From NCBI GenBank assembly GCA_039029355.1, contig JBCCGI010000002.1, forward strand, positions 124,001-188,000: DNA of 64,000 nucleotides. Reading direction: 5' to 3'. The stretch is from JBCCGI01 sp039029355. GTDB lineage: Bacteria > Planctomycetota > UBA1135 > GCA-002686595. Of the stretch, positions 18,738-28,200 are shown piece after piece. Below the pieces are notes generated by a model that searched no databases, had not been told where the DNA came from, and saw only the letters and a program-made list of their open reading frames with translations. Each line of letters opens with the position of its first letter. Positions within the stretch are counted from its first letter, which is position 1. A program made the position numbers and the translations under genes.

Positions 18738-19187
18738 CTACTCGTCAGCCAGGTATCCGAGAAGGACCCCCTGCCCGGAGCCGTTGACCTGCACCGCAAC
18801 ACCCGCCCCGGCCGAAACGCCGGCGGGGATCGCGACCGTGTTGCCGGCACCGTCGGCAACGTCGGTGTTGGTCTGGAACACGACGTTGCCGTCGAAGAGG
18901 ACGTCGACCGTGTTGATGCCGGTCGTCGCTCCGATCGTGCCGGTGCCGGTCGCGACGAAAATCTGCCCCGGGGGCACGTCGAGCACCGAGCCCTCGTCGA
19001 GGCGCACCATCTGGCTCGGGGCTGGGATGCCCTGGATCTGCACCGGGCCGTCGAGCGTGAACCCGATCGGGCTCCAACGTTCCTGGATCGGACTCGATCC
19101 GACCGGTGTCTGGAAGGCGGAGACGGTGAACAGCACGCCGGCGAGGCTTCCGGCGCCGACGAGGGCGGAGAGAGCGTCGAACTTCAT
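18738..19187 (-). CDS. Small exported protein of unknown function
   Basis: This 149-residue protein starts at ATG 19187 and has a hydrophobic N-terminal segment ('LSALVGAGSLAGVLFTVSAF') that could be a signal peptide or a membrane anchor. The rest is rich in Val, Gly, Thr and Pro and looks all-beta, with 'PPGQIFVATGTGTIG', 'NTVDVLFDGN' and 'NGSGQGVLLGYLADE'. I do not recognise a family. It sits 80 bp downstream of the membrane-tethered sigma factor gene on the same strand, so it may belong to that regulatory unit, for example as a surface target or ligand, but this is a guess. Confidence 0.7.
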   Translation of the reverse strand: MKFDALSALVGAGSLAGVLFTVSAFQTPVGSSPIQERWSPIGFTLDGPVQIQGIPAPSQMVRLDEGSVLDVPPGQIFVATGTGTIGATTGINTVDVLFDGNVVFQTNTDVADGAGNTVAIPAGVSAGAGVAVQVNGSGQGVLLGYLADE

Positions 19188-19267
19188 GGGGAGGGTCGGA
19201 TGTGGGTCTCGGTGCGGGGAACGTCTCGTTATCCAGGGTATCCCATCGCCCTAATCCCTGCCGGGCG

Positions 19268-22096
19268 CTAGCGCAGCGCGACCCGGACGGGGGCGTGCAG
19301 GTCGCCCTCGGAGCCCACCTCGAAGTCGTGGTAAGTCTTCCTCCCCGCCGAGCGGTCGTGGACCTCGAGCTGATAGCCGCCCGGCGGCAGCCGCACCTCG
19401 TAGCGCGCGGTGGTTTCGGTTCCCGAGAGGCCAAGCCTCTCGCGCGCCAGCACCTCGCCGTCGGCCCCGAAGAGGCGCAGGCCTAGCACGCCCTGCGCCG
19501 GGCGCTCGGGCGGGGGCACCAGCTCGAACACGCGTAGAGCGAGCCCTGGCCGCAGCGGCTCGACCAACGCCTCCTCGCCCGCGACGACGCGGACCGGTGT
19601 CCGCAACGCGCCCTGCACTCGCCCTCCCCAGGAGAGCAGGTAGTCGCCGGGATCGACGCACCGGAAGAGCACCTCCCCCGCCGCGCGGTCCACGTCCTTC
19701 GGCCTCGCCGTATAGCGCCACGTCTGGCGCCCCTCGGCCGCCTCCCACAGCTCGAGCGTCTGCCAGCCGTCGACCGCGCCGAGCGGAAGCCGAACGCGCA
19801 CCGAGCCCGGCGGAACGAGCTCGATCGCCGGAAGCCGCAGGTGCTCGCCCGGACCGAGCGTCACCTCGACTCGCCCGCGCGGGAGCCGGCCGGCCTCCCA
19901 CAGCATCAGCTCGTAGGTGCCGGGCAGAACGTCGTCGAAGAAGAACGCGCCGTTCTCGACCGGCACGGTGCGCGTGCCGCGGAGATTCACGCCCGCGAGG
20001 TAGGCCCGGGCCTGGACGCCCTCGCCCAGCACCGCGCCCGCGAGGCTCGCCTGCGTCGACTCCTGGTCGAGCGGGCGCAGCTCGACGGGCTGACCGGCGC
20101 GGAGATCCGGCCACAGCGCCGCGGGCTCTTCGTCGGGAGCGCCGGGCCTCGCCGCCCACAGGCGGTACGACGCCTCACGGTCGCAGCCCGCCCACGCAAA
20201 GCGTCCCTCGGCGTCCGTCACGGCGCGCCGCGCCAAGACACCGGGATACGCGAGCCGCGCGAAATCGCGGACCCGGCCCGAACGCCCGTGCTCGCGGGCG
20301 AGCAGCACGGTCCAACCCGCAAGCGGCGCGCCCACCGCATCGATCAACCGCCCTTCGACCGTCGGCGTGGGCCGTAGCACCGGATCCCAACGCGCGCTTT
20401 CGCCGGGCGCGCAGCTGCGGATGTGCTCGGCCGAGTACTCCTTCTCGCGACCCGGCATGAAGGCGGAGAGGACCATCCTGCCCGCTGGGACGCGCTCGAA
20501 TCGATAGAGCCCGTCAGCGTCGGTCGAGGCGCGGAAGGGCAGCGCGATCTGCGCGATGTGGAGCTCGACCTCCGCGCGTGCGGGCGCGCCGTTCGCGTGA
20601 CGCACGAGCCCGGCGAGCTCAACCCCGCGCGTCAGCACGAGCTCGTGAGTCCGCACCGAGCCGAGGGTCTGGTCGCCGGACGCCCGCTCCTCGCGAAGCT
20701 CGAGCACGGCGGTCGCGAAGTCGTCGGCCTCGACCCGTGCGAGATAGCTGCCCCGCACGAGATCCGGCAAGACAACGCACCCGTCCGCCGCGGTCAGGCC
20801 GGCGTCGGAGGGCCGTGAGAGCCGCAGCCCGCCATCGGGATCGAAGCGTGTATCGAAGGCCACCGCCGGCCTGAGGTGCACGTGCGCGCCCTCGACCGGA
20901 CGACCCGCGTCGTCACGCACCCACAGCCGGCGCGCGGCGGCGCGCGCCGGGGCGAGGCGCAGCGTCAGCCTCAGAACGCCGGCGGAAGGAGCGCCGAGCT
21001 CGGGGTCGCCGAGGAAGCGCAGCTCGGGCTCCTGCAGGCCTTGGAAGACCGCCCCGATCCAAGCCCGCGGCGACGCGTGCTCCACGCGAAAGCGCCCGTC
21101 CGCGTCGCTCTGCGCGACGACCCTTCCCAGAGCCGGCCGCGAAGGCGAGGAGATCCAGATGTCGGCGCCCGCGACCGGGTGGTCGTCCGGGCCGAGCACG
21201 CGCCCCTCCAGCGCGAGCTGCGGCCCCGGCGCACCGAGCACCGGCTGGAGCTCGTGTCCGGCGGCCAGCGAGGCCTCGGAGTCGACCTGCTCGCCGACGT
21301 CGATGTCACCGGCGCGGCCCGCCACGACCACGCGCTCCGCGTCGGGCGCCAGCCCCCGCACCTGCCGGCCCGCACGATCGGGCGCTACCGCCCCCGACGG
21401 CGGAGCGGTCACGGCCGACGCGACGGCCTCCGCCCCACGCCCCCCGGGAAACGCAAACCAAAGCGCCCCGGCCGGAGCGACGACGCAGGCCGCCGCCAGC
21501 AACCGGCGAGCGACCGACGCCGTGTCGCGCCCAGCCCCCACCTCGGCGGCGCCGAACCACGGCAGCAGCCCTTGGTACCACCCGCGCCGGCCGCCCTCGA
21601 ACTCGGCGTCGAGCTTGTCGCGCATGCGCGCGAGCCCGCGCTTAAGGCGCGTCTGCACCGTCTCCGGAGATAGCGCGAGGCGCTCGGCGATCTCGCGCGG
21701 CGCCAGGCCCTGGAAGAAGCGGAGCAGGAGCACCTCGCGGTAGATCTCCGGCAGCTCCGCCAGCGACCCCTTGAGGGCGGCGCGGCTGCCGCGGGCGGCG
21801 GCAAGCTCCTCCGGTGTACGCGAACGCCGTCTGTCGGGCAGCGCCGCCTCGCGACGCACGCGGCGCTCGGCGGCGACGCGCGCGTTGCTCGCGGTGTTGC
21901 GCACGACGCGCGACAGCCAACCCCTGAGTGATTGCCGGTGCGCCGGAGGCCGACGGATCGCGGCGATCCAGGTGTCCTGCTCGAGGTCTTCGGCGTCGTT
22001 GGCGTCGCGCACGAGGCGCCGTGCGAGCGCGCGCACAAAGTCGCGGTGTGCGAGCAGCTCGTCGAGGTGAGAGGTCGGTGGATCCGTAATCGTCAT
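19268..22096 (-). CDS. ECF sigma factor fused to a membrane segment and carboxypeptidase-regulatory-like repeats
   Basis: This 942-residue one-polypeptide regulator has three parts. Residues of about 12-85 are sigma region 2 ('DANDAEDLEQDTWIAAI', 'LRGWLSRVVRNTA') and residues of about 105-165 are region 4 with a helix-turn-helix ('LPEIYREVLLLRF', 'REIAERLALSPETVQTRL'). Residues of about 198-216 form one hydrophobic span ('LLAAACVVAPAGALWFAF'). The remaining about 720 residues are beta-rich repeats like CarboxypepD_reg domains ('LEGRVLGPDDHPVAGADIWI', 'VEGRLIDAVGAPLAGW'), predicted extracytoplasmic. This organisation would sense outside and transcribe inside without a separate anti-sigma factor; release or recruitment is unknown. 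It is transcribed divergently from a subtilisin-like protease. Confidence 0.9.
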   Translation of the reverse strand: MTITDPPTSHLDELLAHRDFVRALARRLVRDANDAEDLEQDTWIAAIRRPPAHRQSLRGWLSRVVRNTASNARVAAERRVRREAALPDRRRSRTPEELAAARGSRAALKGSLAELPEIYREVLLLRFFQGLAPREIAERLALSPETVQTRLKRGLARMRDKLDAEFEGGRRGWYQGLLPWFGAAEVGAGRDTASVARRLLAAACVVAPAGALWFAFPGGRGAEAVASAVTAPPSGAVAPDRAGRQVRGLAPDAERVVVAGRAGDIDVGEQVDSEASLAAGHELQPVLGAPGPQLALEGRVLGPDDHPVAGADIWISSPSRPALGRVVAQSDADGRFRVEHASPRAWIGAVFQGLQEPELRFLGDPELGAPSAGVLRLTLRLAPARAAARRLWVRDDAGRPVEGAHVHLRPAVAFDTRFDPDGGLRLSRPSDAGLTAADGCVVLPDLVRGSYLARVEADDFATAVLELREERASGDQTLGSVRTHELVLTRGVELAGLVRHANGAPARAEVELHIAQIALPFRASTDADGLYRFERVPAGRMVLSAFMPGREKEYSAEHIRSCAPGESARWDPVLRPTPTVEGRLIDAVGAPLAGWTVLLAREHGRSGRVRDFARLAYPGVLARRAVTDAEGRFAWAGCDREASYRLWAARPGAPDEEPAALWPDLRAGQPVELRPLDQESTQASLAGAVLGEGVQARAYLAGVNLRGTRTVPVENGAFFFDDVLPGTYELMLWEAGRLPRGRVEVTLGPGEHLRLPAIELVPPGSVRVRLPLGAVDGWQTLELWEAAEGRQTWRYTARPKDVDRAAGEVLFRCVDPGDYLLSWGGRVQGALRTPVRVVAGEEALVEPLRPGLALRVFELVPPPERPAQGVLGLRLFGADGEVLARERLGLSGTETTARYEVRLPPGGYQLEVHDRSAGRKTYHDFEVGSEGDLHAPVRVALR

Positions 22097-22317
22097 GGTG
22101 CTTCTGCCTGTCTGCTAGACCGACACTCTCGCGGCGAAACACCCGAAGGATGTGCATTTTTCTCGCGGGAATCTGAACCGACCAGCCGGGCCGCGCTGTT
22201 GATCGCGTGACTCCGTGAGCGGGTCTCGAATGAGGCAGAAGGCAAGCGTTCACGGACCGGTCTGCACTGCGCGCAGAGTGCGCGAGGTGCGCGTTCAACC
22301 CAACGAAACCGATTCCG

Positions 22318-24444
22318 ATGAACCAGTCTGCAACCACTTTCTCCGGCCACGCTCGGACCCGCTCCGCCGCGGTCCTACTCGTCGCGCTCTCGGCCCCGGC
22401 ACTCGCCGCGCCGCGCCCGAACGAGTCCTTCTGGAACGGCGACGAGCGCGTCGAGCTGGCGTCCGCAACCGCCGAGCTCGGCGTGCTCGTCGACGAGAGC
22501 TGGAGCTCCGACGACGTTTGGAGCCTGCTCGCGACCGTCCCCGAGATCGACCTCGACGCGACGCCGCGCGCGTACGTTCCCGGGCACATCGTCCGCGCCG
22601 CCGTCCGCGCAGACGCTTCGCGCAGCGACGCCCTCGCGGCGGCGGAGCGACTCGCCACCAAGGCCGGCGTGCGCGTCGCCGCGCCCGGACTCCTGACCGC
22701 GGGCGGCGCCAACCCGCTGTTCGCCACCGACGAGGTGCTCGTGCTCTGGCGCCCCTCGACGCCCAACGCGACCGTCGCGTCGTTGGAGGCAGAGCACGGA
22801 CTCGAGCGGCGGCAAGCCATCGAGCTCGCCGCCGGCACGGCCTGGATCTATCGCCTGGGCGCGGGGGACGCCCTGCGCTCGGTGCGTGTCGCGCGCGAGC
22901 TGGCCGAGTCGGAGCAGGCGCGCCTGGCGCTTCCCAACCTCGTGCTGACGCGCGAGGCCTACGACTGCACGCCGCCCGACCCGCTCTTCCCGAACCAGTG
23001 GAACCTGGAGGACGCGAACGTCCCCGCGGCGGCCAGCGGCTCCGACCTGTTCGTCCCCGAGATCTGGGACAGCCCGATCAACCCGGGCTCCGACTGCTTC
23101 GACCTCGGCGACCCGAATCTGACCGTGGCGGTGATCGACTCGGGCTTCGACCTCGACCACGAGGACCTGTTCGACAACTACCTGAAGGACGGCGCGGGAA
23201 ACACCATCGGCTACAACGCCTGGGCGCCGGGGACGCCGCCCGACGCCGGCAGCCCGCCGTTCCAGGTGGACAAGCACGGCACGAACGTCGCCGGCGTGGT
23301 CAGCGCGGTGTTCAACGAGACCGGCCTGGTCGGCGTCGCGCCGGGGTGCAAGCTGCTGCCGATCAAGCTGATCTCCGAGGCGCTGCCGGGGCAGTGGACG
23401 GTCGGCATGGAGGTCGACTGCTTCACGCAAGCGCGGCTCCTGGGCGCCGACGTCGTGAACTGCTCGTGGGGCCCTTCGCCGGCCTTCGCTCCGCCCTTCC
23501 TCCCCGCCTCGACCAAGCTCGCGCTGGATGAGCTCGCCCAGCTGGGGCGGGGCGGGCTCGGCTGCGTCACCGTGTTCGCGGTCGGCAACACGCCGGTCGA
23601 CGTGACGCCGAACTACTACGGCTCGTACACCAACGTGATCGGCGTCGGCGCGAGCAACAGTCTGGCGACGATCGCCGACTACTCGGGCATCGGCATGCCG
23701 GTCGACCTGGTCGCGCCGGGTGGCGGCGGCGGAGGCCTCGGCATCACGACGACCAACGTGGCCCCGAAGTACGTCAGCAACTTCTCCGGCACCTCCGCCG
23801 CCGCGCCTGCGGTGGCCGGCGTCGCGCTGCTGCTGCTGTCGCAGAACCCCGGCCTTCACTGGCGCGAGGTGAAGGAGATCCTCGAAGACACGGCCGACAA
23901 GATCGACGAGATGAACGCCGGCTACGATCAGGACACCGGACACTCGGCCATGGGCTTCGGGTACGGCAAGGTCAACGCGCAGGCGGCGCTGACCGACCCG
24001 GTCGACGGGCCGGCGAAGTACGCGACGCCGGCCGGGGTCGAGCGCTATGGGTGGGGCACGCCCGGCACGACCGGAGTGCCGCTGATCGAGTGCCCGACGC
24101 CCACCGACGGCGACCTGTCGTTCGAGGTGAGCGTGCGCGAGGCCAACCCGAACTCGCTCGGTCTCTTCCTGCTCGGCTTCAGCCCGTTCAGCCAGCTGGT
24201 CGGGGTGAGCTCGTTCGGCAACGCGATCACGGTTCAGCTGTCGTCGCTGGTGCTGAATCCGGCGCCCACGGTGCTGACCAACACGGACGGCGAGGTGAGC
24301 TATCCGGTTCCGCTGCTCCCGGGCTCGGCCGGCATCACGATCTACGCCCAGTTCCTGATCGAGGACCCGGGCACGCCGACCCAAGGGCTGCCGGCCGGCG
24401 GAAACGCCGCGTCGCGCGGCCTGCGCATCACGATCCAGCCGTGA
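22318..24444 (+). CDS. Secreted subtilisin-like serine protease (S8)
   Basis: This 708-residue protein has a signal peptide ending 'APALAAP' (about residue 31), a prodomain of about 190 residues and an S8 catalytic domain. The catalytic Asp is in 'TVAVIDSGFDLDHEDL', His in 'DKHGTNVAGVV' (Asn replaces the usual His of HGTHVAG), the oxyanion Asn in 'FAVGNTP' and Ser in 'FSGTSAAAPAVAGVAL'. The C-terminal about 120 residues form the recurrent beta domain also seen on other secreted proteins here. Probably an extracellular or surface protease. It is divergent from the membrane-tethered sigma factor gene (221-bp shared gap), so it may be a target or processor of that regulator. The ATG at 22318 gives the correct signal peptide. 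Confidence 0.93.
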   Translation: MNQSATTFSGHARTRSAAVLLVALSAPALAAPRPNESFWNGDERVELASATAELGVLVDESWSSDDVWSLLATVPEIDLDATPRAYVPGHIVRAAVRADASRSDALAAAERLATKAGVRVAAPGLLTAGGANPLFATDEVLVLWRPSTPNATVASLEAEHGLERRQAIELAAGTAWIYRLGAGDALRSVRVARELAESEQARLALPNLVLTREAYDCTPPDPLFPNQWNLEDANVPAAASGSDLFVPEIWDSPINPGSDCFDLGDPNLTVAVIDSGFDLDHEDLFDNYLKDGAGNTIGYNAWAPGTPPDAGSPPFQVDKHGTNVAGVVSAVFNETGLVGVAPGCKLLPIKLISEALPGQWTVGMEVDCFTQARLLGADVVNCSWGPSPAFAPPFLPASTKLALDELAQLGRGGLGCVTVFAVGNTPVDVTPNYYGSYTNVIGVGASNSLATIADYSGIGMPVDLVAPGGGGGGLGITTTNVAPKYVSNFSGTSAAAPAVAGVALLLLSQNPGLHWREVKEILEDTADKIDEMNAGYDQDTGHSAMGFGYGKVNAQAALTDPVDGPAKYATPAGVERYGWGTPGTTGVPLIECPTPTDGDLSFEVSVREANPNSLGLFLLGFSPFSQLVGVSSFGNAITVQLSSLVLNPAPTVLTNTDGEVSYPVPLLPGSAGITIYAQFLIEDPGTPTQGLPAGGNAASRGLRITIQP

Positions 24445-24456
24445 CGTAGAACGCGG

Positions 24457-25173
24457 CTAGCCGCCCGTCGCGAAGGCGGGCGGCTCGTCCTGCACCAAGA
24501 GCGCCGACTCGGCGCGCAGCTCGAGGTTCGCGAAGCGCCCGGTGTCGTCGAACGAACCCACACCGACGCGGCCCCAGCTCAGCGTGGTGTCACGCGCCTC
24601 GAGCACCGGCGTCACCATGTCGTCGAAGAAGACGCGCACCGTGCCCTCCTCGGCGTCACGCTCCAGGCGCAGGTGGTGCCAACCCGCTCCCCAGTCCACG
24701 CCGCGCTCCTGCGGCGCGAGCAGGTTCCGGCGGTCCGCGCCGTCGACCAGGAACACGTTGTGCGCGTTCTGGTCGGGCTCGGTGGCCAGGTGGACGTAGT
24801 AGAAGCGCTCGGGCGACTGGTAGCCGAAGAACAGGCACAGGTCGCGGTGGCCGTACTCGCGCCCGATCTGCTGGGCGTCGACGTCGAGCACGAAGTCGCC
24901 GTAGCGGTACTGGGTGACCAGCGCGATGCTCCGCGGCGAGCGGTGCGGCGGCCGGTAGCCGCTGCCTTCGGCGAGCTCGAGGTACTCGCGCTCGCCCTCG
25001 GCACCGACCGACCAGACCGCGGGGTCGCTGAAGTCCACGTCGGCCCACCCGGCCTCGGGGCGCTCGGCCTGCTCGTAGAAGAGCGAGTCGATCTCGCGCG
25101 CGGTCGACGCGCACGAGCCGAGGAGCAGCGAGGGAACCAGCGCGGAGAGGAGCGGCAAGAGTCGGCGCGTCAT
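24457..25173 (-). CDS. Lipoprotein with LamG/DUF1080-like beta-sandwich
   Basis: This 238-residue protein has a clear lipobox ('LLLGSCAS', Cys near residue 21). The rest reads as a concanavalin-A-like jelly roll related to DUF1080 (3-keto-disaccharide hydrolase) or LamG domains: 'YRYGDFVLDVDAQQIG', 'DLCLFFGYQSPERFYYVHLA', 'AGWHHLRLERD', 'GTVRVFFDDM' and 'GRVGVGSFDDTGRFANLEL'. It probably binds or cleaves a glycan at the envelope; hydrolase activity cannot be asserted. It starts 27 bp after the stop of the STAND protein gene and could be on the same transcript, though the function seems unrelated. It converges on the protease gene. Confidence 0.82.
   Translation of the reverse strand: MTRRLLPLLSALVPSLLLGSCASTAREIDSLFYEQAERPEAGWADVDFSDPAVWSVGAEGEREYLELAEGSGYRPPHRSPRSIALVTQYRYGDFVLDVDAQQIGREYGHRDLCLFFGYQSPERFYYVHLATEPDQNAHNVFLVDGADRRNLLAPQERGVDWGAGWHHLRLERDAEEGTVRVFFDDMVTPVLEARDTTLSWGRVGVGSFDDTGRFANLELRAESALLVQDEPPAFATGG
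24459..24485 (+). terminator. Hairpin terminator candidate of the protease gene
   Basis: AGCCGCCCG (24459-24467) pairs perfectly with CGGGCGGCT (24477-24485) over a 9-nt loop, 14 nt after the protease stop codon. It overlaps the 3' end of the convergent lipoprotein gene. No U-tract follows. Confidence 0.45.
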
Positions 25174-25200
25174 CGCCCCACTCTAGCGCCCGAGGAGTCC

Positions 25201-28200
25201 TCAGCGCATCAACAGCTGCGCCTCGACCTGGACGCCATCCTCGACCAGGTGGGCATAGGCGAGGAACGCGCCCAGGTCGCGCGCGAACTGGAACCAGGGG
25301 CTGGACGTATCCTGGGTCACGTAGGTGCCGCGCTGGTAGTCGTACTGGACGCCGAGGTCGAACTCGCTGAAGAACGAGAGCACGAGCTCGGACATCACGC
25401 CGCTGTCCGCGTAGCACGCGGCGTGCACCGGATGATCGGGCAGCTCCAACCCCGCGTCGTAGTTCCGTCGCCGCGCGCCGGCGCGCAGGCGTCCCAGCAC
25501 CTTCTCAACCGTGGCCAGGGGCTCGCCGAACACGAAGCGCCCCTTGTAGAAACCGGCCCCGCCGTCGGAGTTGACCCCATACAGCGGAAGGCTCTCGAAG
25601 TCGCCCACCTCGAAGGCGTCGCGGTCAATCGACCGCACCATGGCTTCGAAGAGCCTCTCGTCGGCCCCGATCGACATGGCCCAGTCCTCGTTGAGGTCGT
25701 CGATGTCGTCGCTCTCGGACGCGCTGAAGAGGTCGAAGCTGCCGCCGAGGCCGCGAATGAAGTCCTCGTAGGTCATCTCGAACTCGTCGGCTAGCTCGGT
25801 CTTCATCCGCTCGCGCCCTGCGGACTCGTCGTCGTAGGCCCGCGCCACGGCGTCGCCGATCGAGAGCAGGGCTTCCATGGAGCTCTCCGGATCCCCGACG
25901 AGGCTGAGGAAGGCGCGCGCGCTCTCCGGCACCGCCGCCATCCGGTCCAGGTCGAAGGGCGGCACCTGGAACGCGGCGAACGGTCCGACGTCCGATCGTG
26001 AGCGGGGCAGGAAGAGCCGCGCCTCGACGCTCCGCGCGTCGTCGTCCAGGCCAAGTCCCAGGTCCGCGGCATCGATGCCCAGAGCCGCGAGCGACTCGAA
26101 GAACGCCTGGGCGTCGCGGTCCAGGTCATCGCGCAGGTTCCCAGCAATCCCCGCGAGGTCGGCGTGGAGGAAGGCCGCGCTGCCCGCTTCGCGGTGCCGC
26201 GCGTGGACGGCGAGCAGCGGCGTGTCGGGCAGCGACTCGGGCGACTCGTCCTTGGACCTGGCGGCCTTGCCCGAGGCGCGGCCGAGGAACTCGCTGCTGT
26301 TGGAGAGGAACAGGCGGTCGCTGGCATACGACAGGTAGCAGAGCCGCTCACCGGACTCAACGTGCACGTAGGCGCGGGTCGCGGGCGTCTCCGAGCGCTC
26401 ACCGCCGCGGCTGCCCCGCCTCAGCAGCTCAAAGGCATAGCCCATCTCGGCGAGCTCTTCCTTGGCCTGCTCGAGCTCGCGCTGCACCTCCAGGGTGCTC
26501 ACGACGTTCGCCATGACGAGCCACTCGGGCTCGCCGTTCTTCATCCGGAAGGCACCGACCAGCTCTCCGCCGAACTTCGACAGCAGGACGTCGAGGTCCA
26601 GCCCGTAGGAGGAGCGCAGCGCGTCGGCGAGCTCGTTCCAGCCCGGCCGCAGCAGGGGCCCGAAGGAGGAGCCGCGAAGCTCGGCCCACAGCTCGGCGGG
26701 CCGATCGATCCACAGCGTCGCGAGGGTGTCCTCGGGCAGGAGGCGCACCATCGGCGGGCGCCAGCTCACGTCGAGCTTGACCTCGGTCCCGTACGGCACG
26801 CTGGACCACGGGTCGGGCTTCTGGTTCTTGACGAGCCCGGGTGCCCCGAACTCGAAGACGTCGACCGCGCGCGGCGTCAGGTGGGCTTCGGCGAGCAGGC
26901 GTTTGGCTTCGTCCACCCCAAGGGTCTTCACGTCGGGGACCTTCGTGGACCGCCGCTGGACGCTGAGCGCGACGTCGAAGCGGTTCTCGCCGTCGACCGG
27001 CCCGGGCTCAGGCTTCTGCGCGAGCACCATGCCGGGCAGCTCCCCGTTGTCGGCCAGGCGGACGTCGACACGGAGCCCCAGCTGTCCCAGCCGCGCGCGC
27101 GCGTCCGGAAGCGAGGACCCCGTCACGTCGGGCAGGAAGGGCTCGGCCGCGACGAGAAGCGCCACGCGGGAGCCCTCGAGCACGGACACTCCGGCGGCGG
27201 GCGTCTGCCGCAGGATTGTCCCGGGCTTGCCGGGCGCCAGCACGCGCTCGAGCGTCACGGTCACGAAGCCCGCCCCGCCCGCGACGCTCTCGGCCTCGCC
27301 GAGCGGCAGCCCGGTCAGCTTCGGCAGCGGGCGCTCGGCGAGCTTGGGCGCCTTTCGCTCCGCTGCGGGAAGCGCAGCGTCCGGCTTCGCATCAGCCAGC
27401 AGCACGTCGCTGTACTTGCGGCGGAAGCCGTCGCTGAGGGTGAGGTCGGTGGCTCCGCGGATGCGCTCCTCCAACAGGCCGGCCGACACCGGCCAGATGC
27501 GCGCCGTGCGCCCCCAGGACGTGACGACCCGCAGGCCGTCCGGGCTGAAGAACGCGAGGTGAATCGCTCCGGAGTGGGCGAGCTCGAGCAGCTCGAGCTC
27601 GGTTTCGGCATCCCACACCCGCGCAGTGCCGCGGCCCGTGGCCGGATCCTCCGCGGCGGTCAAGATGCGCTGGCCGTCGGGGCTGAGAGCCACCGCGACG
27701 AGCGGGTTCGCCTCTTCGATCACCGCCAGGCGCCGGCCGTTCGATGCGTTCCAGAGCATCGCGAACTTGCCCGACGCGGTCACGACGCACGAGCCGTCGT
27801 CGCAGAAGGCGGCACCGTCGACGTCGTGTACGTTGAGCCGCGTCACCTCCTGCGCATTCTGATCCAGGACGCGGGTCGCGACGTCGTCCGACGTGAGCAC
27901 GCGCACGTCATCGCCATTGAAGGCCGCGGCCAGCACGCCCTCGACCTCGTGCCCGAAGCGCGCGCGGTAGATGTCGGCGGTGCCGTCGCCCTCGACGTCG
28001 AAGATCCGCGGGGTGGGGTCCGCACCGGAGCCCCCCATCAGGCGCTCGCGGTAGGCGTCGGCCTCGTCACCTCCCAGCCAGGCCAGCCGCGCGCCGGTCT
28101 CGACGTCCCAGAGCCGTACTCCGCCGCCGCCGTCCAGGGTGAGGACCTTGGCGCCGCCCTCGACGAAGGAGGCCTCGACCTCCTCGCTGATGCGGCCGCC

